NCBI GenBank assembly: GCA_916610825.1
Contig: OU744450.1
Location: 26,890,350 to 26,954,349 of the forward strand
DNA: 64,000 nucleotides
Reading direction: 5' to 3'
DNA from: Haliclystus octoradiatus
Lineage: Eukaryota > Cnidaria > Staurozoa > Stauromedusae > Haliclystidae
In this document: in pieces, positions 39,429 through 50,113 of the stretch
Layout of the letters: each line of letters begins with the position of its first letter
Position numbering within the stretch: the stretch's first letter is position 1
Notes under the pieces: model-generated
Database searches by the model: none
Seen by the model: only the letters and a program-made list of their open reading frames with translations
What the model was told of the DNA's origin: nothing
Made by a program: the position numbers and the translations under genes

Positions 39429-41941
39429 TTATATTTTATCAATCACCCATCTGTGAGCTGATTTTCTTCGTCTCATTCTAACAACACTGGCATCTAATTT
39501 CGCACCTTTACTCTTATCCTTTATATCATTTTTAATAGCTTTATGAGATACATGTAATACATCAATATTTCTTCCGATGGCGTCGAGTGATTCTTTCAAG
39601 CCATGATTTGCTTTGATGATATCCTGTGCATCTGTTAATTGGGTCCCGGGATGTCTTTGGTAGATTTTAACAACGGGACGATCCAATCTTTCACGGATTG
39701 TGAGGTCTTGGCAAGAGACTGGGCCCTATATTAGCGAAATAACGTAAAGAGTTATACTGTAAACGATATAGTTACTTAGCAAATATGACAGTGCGATTCT
39801 CTTTATATTATTACTAGTTACTACTGTATCGTTATTCTACCACGCTTAATAATTGCGACTCGGAGATGTGATCATCTCCGCTTATGGCCAAAAATCTTGT
39901 TTTAAAATTTTAAAATTGTCTGATCAAATACTGATGAAATAGTTTCGGGAAAGTTGAAATTTGCATAAATACAATGAAACACTGACAATTTCAAGTTTTA
40001 AACTATATAGGTATTCACGAAACTCACGACGAGGACGAGATGTATGATACCTCCAGATAATACCATATGATATCAAATAAGATCGACGCACTTTTAATGA
40101 ACAGATCATTTGCTTAGTGAAAAGTTCCTGATTTAAGTTCATGAACTTCTGTTGAACTGTAAGTTAATGTTCATGGATACTGGAATAGCTTCGTGTATAG
40201 CCCATGTATAAATGTAGAGTTTAGTTACATTTTTTATGTCTTGTCTTGTGATATGTCTCGTCACCCATAAATATACATAGATGAAAATGTTGTCAATCAG
40301 TTTAGAAGTTCATAAATGGATTGAAAATACTTGTCTTCCACGCATTTTTCATGATTACATGATACAGTACTATACAGCGAAACATCTACTTACCAGAGTG
40401 TAGTTACGGGCTATATCAGTAGCATAATGCCAGCGATCTCCTCTGTGAATGGCAACGCGAGTTTCACCAGCGGTTAACTGCAAATGTTGCTACATATCAA
40501 AACAAAAAAAAGGAATTTTTCAATAATAAATTATATTTCCTTATGAAATGCAGCTACCAAACATTAGCGATAAAAAATACCAGATTATCAATGTTTCATC
40601 CTTAAAGAAGGACTAATTTAACTCCCCATATATTTTGAATAAACAACTGCAGATAATTTCTAAAGATCACTTCAAAGTAATTTTAACTATATGAGTTGGA
40701 TTTCGTTGTGAATTGGATGCTCACCTTCATGGTAATTGTTTCCGCAACCTTTTTACGAATACAATGGTTAACAGTACTATAAGCTTCTTTTTGGATTTCA
40801 GTGGTTTGCTGGATTGCTTCAATGGCTTGATTCTTTAGCAACCACGAACGGTCTTTTGCCTCATTTGCTAACTCAATCACTTTCACTGATTCTGCAGTAA
40901 ACGGACCCAATGGATCTGCCGATGACTTATGAGGTGGTGTTGTCATAACGTCGTTTCTGTATTCTGTTATGTCAGATATACTTGTTTGGTTGTTCCTAGA
41001 TGATCCAGTTTGACAGGTGAGGTCTAAAACACGCTTCCTTTCTTGGCGAACTGCTTTGAGGCGTTTTCGGATTGTATCCAACACTTGTAATTGTTTTTGA
41101 ATTGATCTTAATTCACCTTCAAGAACTCTTTTTAGTTTTAAAAATTGTATTTTTTCTGCTGCAAGACAATCGTCTGCACCATCTGTTCTCTGAAATCAGA
41201 AACATCACCATCATTTATTACATTTTGTTAACATCATCATCATCGTAATCATCATTTCAAAACTTGATAAGTTTATCAAAACTTTTAGCCTAAATTGTAG
41301 TTTTTCCATATATTTAAGCTAGTCGAGAGAGTTCAAACGAGGAAAATATATCAAAGCCCATCAAGCTATTCCTGACATTCATACGCTAGCATAACATGTC
41401 AATGATGTCATTAATCAATTCAAATATAGATAATGGTTTGTTTCTGATTTGTTGTGTATGGCTGGCGCCTGGCGGTGAGTTCAAATTGAGTATCTTTGTA
41501 ATTTTGCAGCCTTCACAAAGAACAAGATCGTAGGAAATCTTAATCAATTTGAAAATCATAATACTAAAATAATATTCACACCTTTTCCCTCGTAGGTCTT
41601 GCTTTTCTCAGCTCAGCAGAATCTTGATTTAATATCAAATCTTTGCGGAGATTTTCCAATGCTTTCTCCAAACTTTCTTTTGTTCGTAATAGAGATTTGA
41701 TATCTTCTTCGATTCCCAACAAACTATCAGTAAGTTTACTTACAACAATTCTTACTGATCGTACATAAGAATGAATCTGGTTATTCGTATTTTGTGTGCA
41801 ACTGTCTTTCAGAGAAGGTAAAGGGTCTAGTTGTTTTCCAAGTTCGTTGAATTTGTCACTTCGTTGAACGACTGCTTGTGCAATTTTAATGTTGCTTAGT
41901 GCCGCTACCTTCCATGCATTTGGTCCAATAGTTAAATCCAT
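39429..41941 (-). CDS. Tektin-like ciliary coiled-coil protein (TEKTL1/CCDC105-like)
   Basis: Four exons on the minus strand: 41582-41941, 40725-41189, 40394-40489, 39429-39725, all in phase 0, giving 405 residues, a normal tektin length. The start is the ATG of MDLTIGPNAWKVAALSNI. The protein is mainly alpha-helical coiled coil with short breaks, as in tektins: a first helical block ending with SAELRKARP, a long block LKRVLEGELRSIQKQLQ, then a fourth exon with LDRPVVKIYQRHPGTQ at about 322, at the place where tektins carry the RPNVELCRD loop. The changed loop points to the tektin-like TEKTL1/CCDC105 group, a sperm axonemal microtubule inner protein, but this assignment is from memory of the family. 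The RFX-type X-box about 127 bases upstream agrees with ciliary expression. Confidence 0.68.
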
Positions 41942-42067
41942 CTTTGGAAAACTTAAACATAAAATGTGGTTTAAAAATAAGCTATAAAATGATTGTTTCC
42001 GTTGCAATTTTCCAAGACGTTCACATTTTCAATGTAGTCGGGTGGCCATTTTGATTTGTTGTTTTGC

Positions 42068-42081
42068 GTTTCCATGGCAAT
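42068..42081. promoter_or_regulatory. RFX X-box upstream of the tektin-like gene
   Basis: GTTTCCATGGCAAT differs at one or two positions from the RFX consensus GTTNCCATGGNAAC. It is about 127 bases upstream of the tektin-like ATG, the usual distance for ciliary genes, and lies between that gene and the divergent coiled-coil gene. Confidence 0.6.
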
Positions 42082-43629
42082 GACGCAAATCAGAAGCTTG
42101 GAGAACAGAATATGAAGCAGACGGAACCTTTTCTAGGCGACGAAATTACGATACACATCACACACACCTACGCTTCGGCATTTATGATTTATAACTGTAT
42201 GTTAATTAAGACTATAAGTTTTGATAAACGATAAAAAATTATAGCATGAATTTGTAGCTCCCAATTTTATTTTAATCGATAATACTGTAATACATTTTAT
42301 ATGCCGTTTACTCTACAATTGTGTTTTGAAAGTCTGGATTTCTATCTATCGGCTTTCAAATTGACGCTGAAATATGCTACGTTTTGTTAATAACGCTGTT
42401 TTGATCAGTTGCAGTTGCCTTCAAAATGAGCAGTTGTTTACAATTCAATTAGACAATTGAGAACAGGTCCTCACATATGAAATCGTGGAGCGTCCCTTTC
42501 TAGCAAAATATAAGAAACCTTAAGAGAAAAGAGTCAGATAAGAAACGTTGACCGTTGAGATTGATGAGTAAAGAAAGAAACAGGATTGCTAAAATTGAGG
42601 TAAGGGACAATATATGTTTGCAAACTCGTTATGTCTAGTTTAAAACGATACACAATGCTCAACGTCCCGTGTGTTGGAGGTAAATGCATGGTCATCTCAA
42701 AAACAACAACGACATAATGTTTTTATATATGTTTCATATCAATTAAAATTATGGCCAATCCTCAAAGTGAATATTGATGTTTTAAGTAATATATACCATT
42801 TAATTGTTATCGAATTAAAGATAACTGTAGGGATAGGATGGTATAGTAAACATCAGCGTTGTTAGTTTTATTATTTCATATTACACCATGGTAGCCCCGA
42901 ATGAAGATATTCATAAATATATAGATGTGAATAAAGATTGCATATTACCCTGACCGCATACATCAAAAGTCGTTTTAAGTCATTTCAATAAATTAGTAAA
43001 CAATGAATATCAGATGAGATCTCTATATGTAATTATAAGCGTGAGGCTGTACACGTGTGTCAAAGTATTGGCCATAAAAATTTTAAATTAATTTGATAAA
43101 TACGTATGACTCAATTCAATATTGGTTACGCCTATATGAAAGTTCAAATTTGTAGGACAGAAAAACAGATCGGTGTTCAATAGGAAAGTTAGGAGATAAT
43201 AGTATAATTAATTAATCGCTTCAAGTATTAATTCTTTACAAATGTAGACTGTATTGCCTTATCTGATAATATTTCTGATGTTTCGTATCGAAAGGGCGAT
43301 GAAGGGTTATTTTTCAAATTGCAAAGATGTGATGTGAACTGCATAGCATTTCGGGCGTAGAGGTTATTCAAAAAATCGACCCTTTGAGCAGGCACTTAAC
43401 ACGTCAATAGATAGACCCACCAATCACCAAAACTGTGCTAATATAATATCTCTGTATTACATATAAAGATCCAATTATTATTATAGCTTGATCATGCTTT
43501 GTTAAATCCATGCTGATCCAAATTTAAATCCGAAAGATCATCTGACTTCTATTAAATATATAGACCCATAAAGATACATTTACATACATTTTGCATTGAC
43601 CGTTGGTTTTTTCTTCTTCTTTAGTTAGA
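42082..43629. other. Divergent upstream region of the giant coiled-coil gene
   Basis: About 1.5 kb, AT-rich. A candidate non-coding first exon ends near 42598 with ATTGAG and a GTAAGG donor; the acceptor TTCTTCTTTAG lies just before the coding ATG at 43630. No other gene is seen. Confidence 0.4.
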
Positions 43630-46600
43630 ATGCCAAGACCAGCAAAAAACTGCAATCTTCCTGGAGGAGAGGTCGAAGATATTCAAATACAGAATTGTGC
43701 TTCTAGTTGGTTTAGCACGGGAAAGAATAAAAAACGGTTACAAAAACAATTAAATCGTAAAAGTAAAAGTGAGAATCAAAATTGCGTTCAAATGTCTGAA
43801 ACATCAGATTTACTTATAACATGTATCCAATTTGAAATTGATAATACAATCAGTCTCCTTTTAGAAAAGATTCAAATAGTCGAAGAGTACAGCAAAGCAA
43901 ACAATTATGAAGAAACTAATCGCAGCGAACGATGGATAAAAACGTTAGAAAAATTAGATGAACTATGTCAGCTCAAGAGAACAAAACGGAAAGTAACTAA
44001 TAACAACGATAAAAAGCTGCAGCGTAATACGAATAATATGATCAAGACAATATATAGTGATAATATGAACCAGGCAGCCGGGATTTGCCGTTTGCATAAA
44101 CCGTTTAAAACATCACAGTTTGGAGAGAACATCGATAAAAACATTTCAAAGAATGGTGAACAATTAGCGAATACATCGTGTAATGACGGAGTAGCTATTG
44201 AAGCAAATAGTCAAGCGGCAGGTAGAGAGAATTCTAATTTGATGGCAATTAGTAAACAAACATTTAAATTGAAGAATGGTAAAATACAAACAGAAAATAA
44301 GAAAAATGTTTTATTCACCAGTGATAAAAGCGAAAGCACCTACACAGAAATACATGAGCTTGGCAAGGATACGTCAGCGCGATATATTATTGAGAACACT
44401 TCTAGAACTAAACAGATTAATTCTGATTCGTTGAACAAAAGTGGCATAAATAAAGAGGTATGCATGACCTGTAAAAAAAATTCATTTTGTATTATAGATT
44501 GTGATCGACGTGAATGTGATACGTGTTGTAAAAATACGAGGCATTCCTACCTAAATAAAATAACAGAATTACATTTGAATAACAACAATAATCCTATGGA
44601 AAATGAAACACTTAAGAATAATGAGAGGAGGAATGAAAGTGTTTCTTCTGTTGGCGAAGGTGCAATCGAAGACAGAGCATCACACCACCGAAAGATAAAT
44701 AAAGAATTGAAGAAATTGAGGCTGAAAACTAATGAAGATTTAGCAGAAGTAGATGAGTTATTCAAGCGTGAGTTAGATTCTACGGAAGAAGAACTCGACC
44801 GCAAACAAGTTGAACTGAACAAGATTAAAGAAACAATTTCGACGATCAAAGAAAAAGAACAAGAAAGCCAATGGAGATCTGACGAGTTAGAAACAAAGGA
44901 AAAACATCTAACTGATAAATTATGGGGTATAACAAATGAGCTACTAAGCTCAAAATTAAACATGGAAAGCAAGGGAGAAAAATTAAAAAGAGAAAATGAT
45001 CTTCATGAAATGGCGACCATGATTGATGAAACATTTGTGAAGGATGGCCATGAAATGGAGGCTATACCAGAACGAGATTACTCTAATTCAACTAAAGTTA
45101 CTGTCGATGAAGTGAAGGCAGCATTGAGTGACATGCAAAATGCCTCTGAACAACTTCACATGAGCAAGAACAGAAGCAAGAATACAGAGGAGGATGAGAG
45201 CAAAGAAGTGAACAAATTGAGCACAATTAAATCTAAACTAAAGCGAACGAAATGGCTGTTGTCGAGCAGGGGGATCGAAGACCAAGCAAATAAAAGCCCG
45301 GGCATGATCAAGAATGCCAAACAAGAATATCAAAATACCTGTAATTATTTAAAAGAGAATTATGAAGATTTTCCAATGCTGTTGGAAGAGAATATGGAAG
45401 AAGGGATTGGTGAGTACTTGGCAAACGATTTTCAAGCAGATGTGATGATGCGTGAGATGGAGGCTGAGTTAGAGAGATTAGAAATAAAGAGGTTACATGT
45501 AATCGAGAAAGAATCCCACTTGACGGAGGAGTTAAAAACGAAAGAGGAAAACAAACTAGAGATAGAAGCAAGATATAAAAACAGTGTGAATGATTTATTA
45601 AATAAAAAAGATTTGTTATTAAAAGAAACAATAAAACTGTGTAAAGATGAATTCACGATATTCTATGAAAAGTTTAAAAATGCTTTACAGAAGATAACGT
45701 CAACAGGACAAAAAAACGACGATGATGATGAATTTAGTGGCGATCCGTTGTTTGCGTTGCTAGATGAGACTAGCAGAAACATCAAGAAAAATGATGCGTA
45801 TATCAAAGATGTGAATAAGTTTGTTGAAGATAGTATTTTACCAAGCAATAAATTCAATCCTTTGTATAATGTGATGGTCGAGCATCACGGTATTGAATCA
45901 GAAATTCATAGTAAAACCGATCCATCCCGACCTAGATCAAATTTAAATGAGGTTGAAAAACAAGACTTGGATGTATTAAAGAACAAACAGATTGCATTGG
46001 AAGAACAAATGGCTGATCAAACCGAAGCATTGCAACAGATATCAGCAAACCTATCATTGGAACGAGATCGCTTGATTGGTGAAGTGAGGCAGAATGGAGC
46101 AATCAATCTTATAGCTTCAGATGAAACCGAGACAGAAATTGAGAAAGAAACTCTGATGAGATTCATTGAACAAATGAATGAACAAGAAAAGGGGTATAGA
46201 GATTCTCAGAATATCAAATTGAAAACATTGCGAAGTCTTATGAATGAATATAATGGTATCGTGGTTGAATTAAAAACCACAATCAATAGAAAAATTGTAT
46301 CTGACGTATTTCCTTTCAGTGAAGTCGAAGAACTACGTCATAAAGAGACTGATTGGTTAGCAGATATAGAGGCTAGAGTAGCAGCTATTGCAAAATTCCG
46401 TTTTCATCCTGTTGATATAGGACATCTAACTAAAGATTACATCACAGAACTTGTGCAGATAAAAAATGATGTTGATGAGAGCTGGAATTATCTTGTACCA
46501 AACAAAGTAAATTGGTGGTCAGAGATAAGGCGATCAGGGGGTCCATCCCATAAGACTGTGAAAGAATTACAAAAGGAGGTTAACTCCCTGTCCGAAACTG

Positions 46601-49203
46601 TTGATGTATTTGAGTTTGCATTCAGTGAGGAAAGTAAATTGAAATTGATAAAGCAGCTGCAATTTGAAATTGAATCAAAAATAAGAAAAATCAAAACAAA
46701 AATAAATAAATTACAGAAACAGTTGGATGTTCAAGTTAGCATACAAATGAATTTGAACGCTTTACAGAAAAATAACCAAACGGAAGGAGAAAAACGTAAA
46801 AGTATTGTTGATCAAATAGTCAGTCTTGATTTTTTACTTGGTTCAAAAGGTAACATGGAGGAGAAACTCCATCAGATACAAATGGATATCGGTAAAGAAT
46901 TTGACCCGGTTAAAGTTTACTTTGTACCGGAATCATTGAATCATTTCTCTACAGATTCAGCCTACGATGTTTCTGCTGCGCTACAAGAATTAACAGACGA
47001 GACCCAAAAGAAAGAAGTGCATCTATTTCCAAAGGAAGAATTCTGGAATAGAGGCTATTCAAAATCCCATTTAGTAAATTGTTTGATTGTTCTGATTGAA
47101 GTCTTAACTGAGCTGGAAAAAAGAAAGAAAGACAAAATTATAGAAGAAAGAAATAGTTTTGTAGAGTCACGACCTGGCGATGATGAACTTGAAGAAAAAC
47201 TGAGGAAATTAACTGATAAATTGACTGAATATCACCACAGGATAGCACAAGAAATAAAACAGATTAAAGATGAAGACAGCCAACACGATGAGGTTGATGC
47301 ACCAAAGAAAATGGAAGCAAAAACATTTCAACAGCTAAACAAAGATAGACATAAGCTATTACAAGATATAGGTCATATTCAAAGTGAAAAGGACAAGAGA
47401 GAAGAAGACGAAGAAAGAAAGATAATCAAACAACAGTTGGTTTCTGAGGTGGATCTTAAAGCCAAACTAGAAGAAGAAGTTTTGTTTTTGTCTGCGAAGA
47501 GAGACGTTTTAGCAGATGAAATTGAACAACTGCTGCTGCAGAATGAGAGTCAACACAGGGCGAAGAAAATGGAGGAAAACAAAGTTCAAGCATTGTTAGG
47601 CAATGAATTGTTTACAGAAATATTTCAACCAGAAAGTGGAAGAGACGACCCAGATGGCGAAGCAGCAGCAGGCAAAGGTGATTTCAAAACCAAATTAAAG
47701 CGGGGAGAAGTAACAGTACAAGCAATTTTGGAAGACAAAGAAATGGAGCTATGGGAAGCTATGAGCACCAAAAATAATCTACAAACAGAAACAGAAAAAC
47801 AGAAAGAGGCAATTAAATCGTTGAATGATGAGTTAGGGATTGAACGGGCAAATAAAATGGATTTAGAAATGAGCCATAGAAACATTGAGATCAAAGAGAG
47901 TGATTTAATGGGTCAGCTCCATGAAAAAGAGGCACTGATAAATGAAATGAGTCGCAATCATAACGTCAGTTTAAACGAAGCTATAGCCTCGATTAGAAGT
48001 ACATTTGAAGAAGAAAAAGAGGCACTAGAAGCTGACTTACAAAATAAGAAACAGTTACGCAGACAGGAGGAAGAAAAATTAAAAATAAAATTAGAAGAAG
48101 TGAAAGGAATTAAAGAGATTACTGAAAAAGAAAAACAAGAAGTCGAGCTTAGGTTAGATGGCGTTGCATCTGAAAACGAGGCACTGACTCGAGAGAATGA
48201 AAGATTCAAAGAAGAGATATCAGTTAAGCGGATTGAGTTACAGGCATTAAAAGAATCGTTACAAGGGCAACAAAACATCAATAAAGAAATGGTTAATGCT
48301 CTACAACATGTTGAAACACAGAGGGATGATCTACAATCGAGACTTACGGAAATCGAGAACGAGAATGTGGATTTAAAATTAAAAGTAGAAAAACAACATG
48401 AAATTGAGCAATTGAAAGAAACGGCAGAAGACAAAGTAAGTTTGATGGCATTTGAATGTGAGAAATTAAATAAACTATTAGAGGAGAAAGAAAGAGAGTA
48501 CGAAGACAAATTATCTCAGATCAGAAAAGAAAAATTAAGGATTGAAAATGATCAATTAATTGAGAAATTGGAAAATGAGTTTAAAATAAAAGTAAACGAA
48601 ATAAATAAACAATCTCAAAAAGAAAAAGATAGGTTATCTAGAATGCATCAAGATGAGCGATTAAAATGGGATAATGAAATAGATCGATTAAGAAAAGAAT
48701 TCCTGCTAGATGCTGGGAATAAATTAAAAGAACAAAAATCAGACCTTGAAAAGGCATTTAATACTAGCCTGTACGAGTATTTACGAAGCAGTAATGAAGA
48801 AATTGAAGACTTACAACATAAAAATGTATGTTTAAATCAAGAAAAACTGAAGTTAATTCATAGTTTTACAGAAGAAAAACAGCAGTTATTAAAAGAAAAC
48901 GAAGACGAAAGATTGTCACTAGAAGCGATGATACAAGATTTATTAAAAAGTATAATTATAAATAAGGGCGAAAGGCACGAGATGAAGAAAATACATCGAG
49001 ACGAGCTCACGCGATTAGAAGAAAAATGCGATTTTGGTAAATATAAACTAGATTCTGACAGACGATCTGAGCTGATGGCGATGCGAGAAAAACTGCATCG
49101 TACATATTCAAAAAGAAAGTTAAAATACGAAAAAGATGTTTTACAAGAAACATATAATGAAATTATAGAAAGTCAGAAGGAGGCTGAAGATTCAATCCAT
49201 TAG
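43630..49203 (+). CDS. Giant intronless coiled-coil protein, unknown family (1857 aa)
   Basis: A single open frame of 5574 nt encodes 1857 residues. I start it at ATG 43630 (MPRPAKNCNLPGG) because a pyrimidine-rich AG acceptor ends at 43624, just before it. The first 370 residues are Asn/Lys rich and low in structure but hold a cysteine cluster at about 277-300 (CMTCKK and CDTCC motifs). From about 350 to the end it is almost all Glu/Lys/Leu heptad coiled coil, broken by a more globular patch at about 900-1000 (WLADIEARVAAIAKFRFHP and DESWNYLVPNKVNWWSE). No transmembrane segment, motor or DNA-binding motif is seen. The length resembles golgins, rootletin and large centrosomal proteins, but I recognise no homologue. 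It is head to head with the tektin-like gene, which hints at a ciliary or centrosomal role. Such a long uninterrupted exon is unusual among these intron-rich neighbours. Confidence 0.88.
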   Translation: MPRPAKNCNLPGGEVEDIQIQNCASSWFSTGKNKKRLQKQLNRKSKSENQNCVQMSETSDLLITCIQFEIDNTISLLLEKIQIVEEYSKANNYEETNRSERWIKTLEKLDELCQLKRTKRKVTNNNDKKLQRNTNNMIKTIYSDNMNQAAGICRLHKPFKTSQFGENIDKNISKNGEQLANTSCNDGVAIEANSQAAGRENSNLMAISKQTFKLKNGKIQTENKKNVLFTSDKSESTYTEIHELGKDTSARYIIENTSRTKQINSDSLNKSGINKEVCMTCKKNSFCIIDCDRRECDTCCKNTRHSYLNKITELHLNNNNNPMENETLKNNERRNESVSSVGEGAIEDRASHHRKINKELKKLRLKTNEDLAEVDELFKRELDSTEEELDRKQVELNKIKETISTIKEKEQESQWRSDELETKEKHLTDKLWGITNELLSSKLNMESKGEKLKRENDLHEMATMIDETFVKDGHEMEAIPERDYSNSTKVTVDEVKAALSDMQNASEQLHMSKNRSKNTEEDESKEVNKLSTIKSKLKRTKWLLSSRGIEDQANKSPGMIKNAKQEYQNTCNYLKENYEDFPMLLEENMEEGIGEYLANDFQADVMMREMEAELERLEIKRLHVIEKESHLTEELKTKEENKLEIEARYKNSVNDLLNKKDLLLKETIKLCKDEFTIFYEKFKNALQKITSTGQKNDDDDEFSGDPLFALLDETSRNIKKNDAYIKDVNKFVEDSILPSNKFNPLYNVMVEHHGIESEIHSKTDPSRPRSNLNEVEKQDLDVLKNKQIALEEQMADQTEALQQISANLSLERDRLIGEVRQNGAINLIASDETETEIEKETLMRFIEQMNEQEKGYRDSQNIKLKTLRSLMNEYNGIVVELKTTINRKIVSDVFPFSEVEELRHKETDWLADIEARVAAIAKFRFHPVDIGHLTKDYITELVQIKNDVDESWNYLVPNKVNWWSEIRRSGGPSHKTVKELQKEVNSLSETVDVFEFAFSEESKLKLIKQLQFEIESKIRKIKTKINKLQKQLDVQVSIQMNLNALQKNNQTEGEKRKSIVDQIVSLDFLLGSKGNMEEKLHQIQMDIGKEFDPVKVYFVPESLNHFSTDSAYDVSAALQELTDETQKKEVHLFPKEEFWNRGYSKSHLVNCLIVLIEVLTELEKRKKDKIIEERNSFVESRPGDDELEEKLRKLTDKLTEYHHRIAQEIKQIKDEDSQHDEVDAPKKMEAKTFQQLNKDRHKLLQDIGHIQSEKDKREEDEERKIIKQQLVSEVDLKAKLEEEVLFLSAKRDVLADEIEQLLLQNESQHRAKKMEENKVQALLGNELFTEIFQPESGRDDPDGEAAAGKGDFKTKLKRGEVTVQAILEDKEMELWEAMSTKNNLQTETEKQKEAIKSLNDELGIERANKMDLEMSHRNIEIKESDLMGQLHEKEALINEMSRNHNVSLNEAIASIRSTFEEEKEALEADLQNKKQLRRQEEEKLKIKLEEVKGIKEITEKEKQEVELRLDGVASENEALTRENERFKEEISVKRIELQALKESLQGQQNINKEMVNALQHVETQRDDLQSRLTEIENENVDLKLKVEKQHEIEQLKETAEDKVSLMAFECEKLNKLLEEKEREYEDKLSQIRKEKLRIENDQLIEKLENEFKIKVNEINKQSQKEKDRLSRMHQDERLKWDNEIDRLRKEFLLDAGNKLKEQKSDLEKAFNTSLYEYLRSSNEEIEDLQHKNVCLNQEKLKLIHSFTEEKQQLLKENEDERLSLEAMIQDLLKSIIINKGERHEMKKIHRDELTRLEEKCDFGKYKLDSDRRSELMAMREKLHRTYSKRKLKYEKDVLQETYNEIIESQKEAEDSIH

Positions 49204-49370
49204 AGTTATATTGAAAACGAGACTGTACATAGTTTCTATATTGAAATGTAAATTTTAGAATCTGTTTCTTTTTTAAACTAACCTCTATAATTGATATTAA
49301 CTTTGATAATCAAACTATGCGGTGATATATTTCGACCCTGCTCTGTAGGATAATGTTTTTGATAAGGATT

Positions 49371-49376
49371 AATAAA
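49371..49376 (+). terminator. Poly(A) signal for the coiled-coil gene
   Basis: AATAAA about 170 bases after the stop at 49203, followed by a T-rich stretch. Confidence 0.55.
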
Positions 49377-50113
49377 ACTTCTTCAAATTAATTTTATTTT
49401 AGTTGTCATTCGAGTTTCTTCGACGTATTTTTCCTCTAAATTGAAATCTGTGACAGCTAAAGGTTGCTCAAAAGTAAAAGCTCAGTAAGAAATTGGAGAA
49501 CATTTGTATTCGAATCAGCATTTGACAGATACGATTAATCTACAATCCGATTTGCGTAAAGCATGACGATTGGAATTCGAGTTCTAAATTCACCGCATAA
49601 ATTGTATTCGGACGCCAATTGTATTTGGTTAGGTCAATATTCCTCAGATCAAATATCATAATAGAATGTAGTTCCAAACACGAGATATTGTTTGTCAAAA
49701 AGACTTTGTACTTAAAGGACATATGGCGGAGAACTGCACGTTGGCTACTTTCAAACGAAGAAGCTCGTGATTAGAGACGACCAATGAATTTATGAAGGCA
49801 TTTTTAAAATGAGGTAGATCACGTGTTAATGCAGCGTTCAATGCTCTGTATGCATAGCAGCTATCACAGCAGCGACCGTTCATCATTCTACCAATTCTTA
49901 CGCGTGAATGTCAGATAATCAGCAGTGCGGCAGTATTAGTTTGATATCGTACTACAGCGAGTGTATCATATATTATTCCTTGCCTAATACCATCATAGTT
50001 CATATATTAAACTAGAATGTTTTGGTGACCTTATAGATGTCATAAATACGTATTCCTTAGCGTGATACAGAACAATGAATGTACAACGCTCTTGATCCGT
50101 CCACATTTACGTA
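49377..50113. other. Intergenic region before the TBC gene
   Basis: About 740 bases. Two overlapping minus-strand open stretches (49540-49886) read partly like protein, for example IFDLRNIDLTKYNWRPNT, but I cannot join them or assign a family; they may be a decayed gene. The TBC gene promoter should lie here. Confidence 0.35.

Noticed and set aside
44547..48509. Several long minus-strand ORFs opposite the coiled-coil gene
   Set aside because: They are Ser/Phe/Leu-rich mirror frames of Glu/Lys codons in the sense strand and have no own signals.
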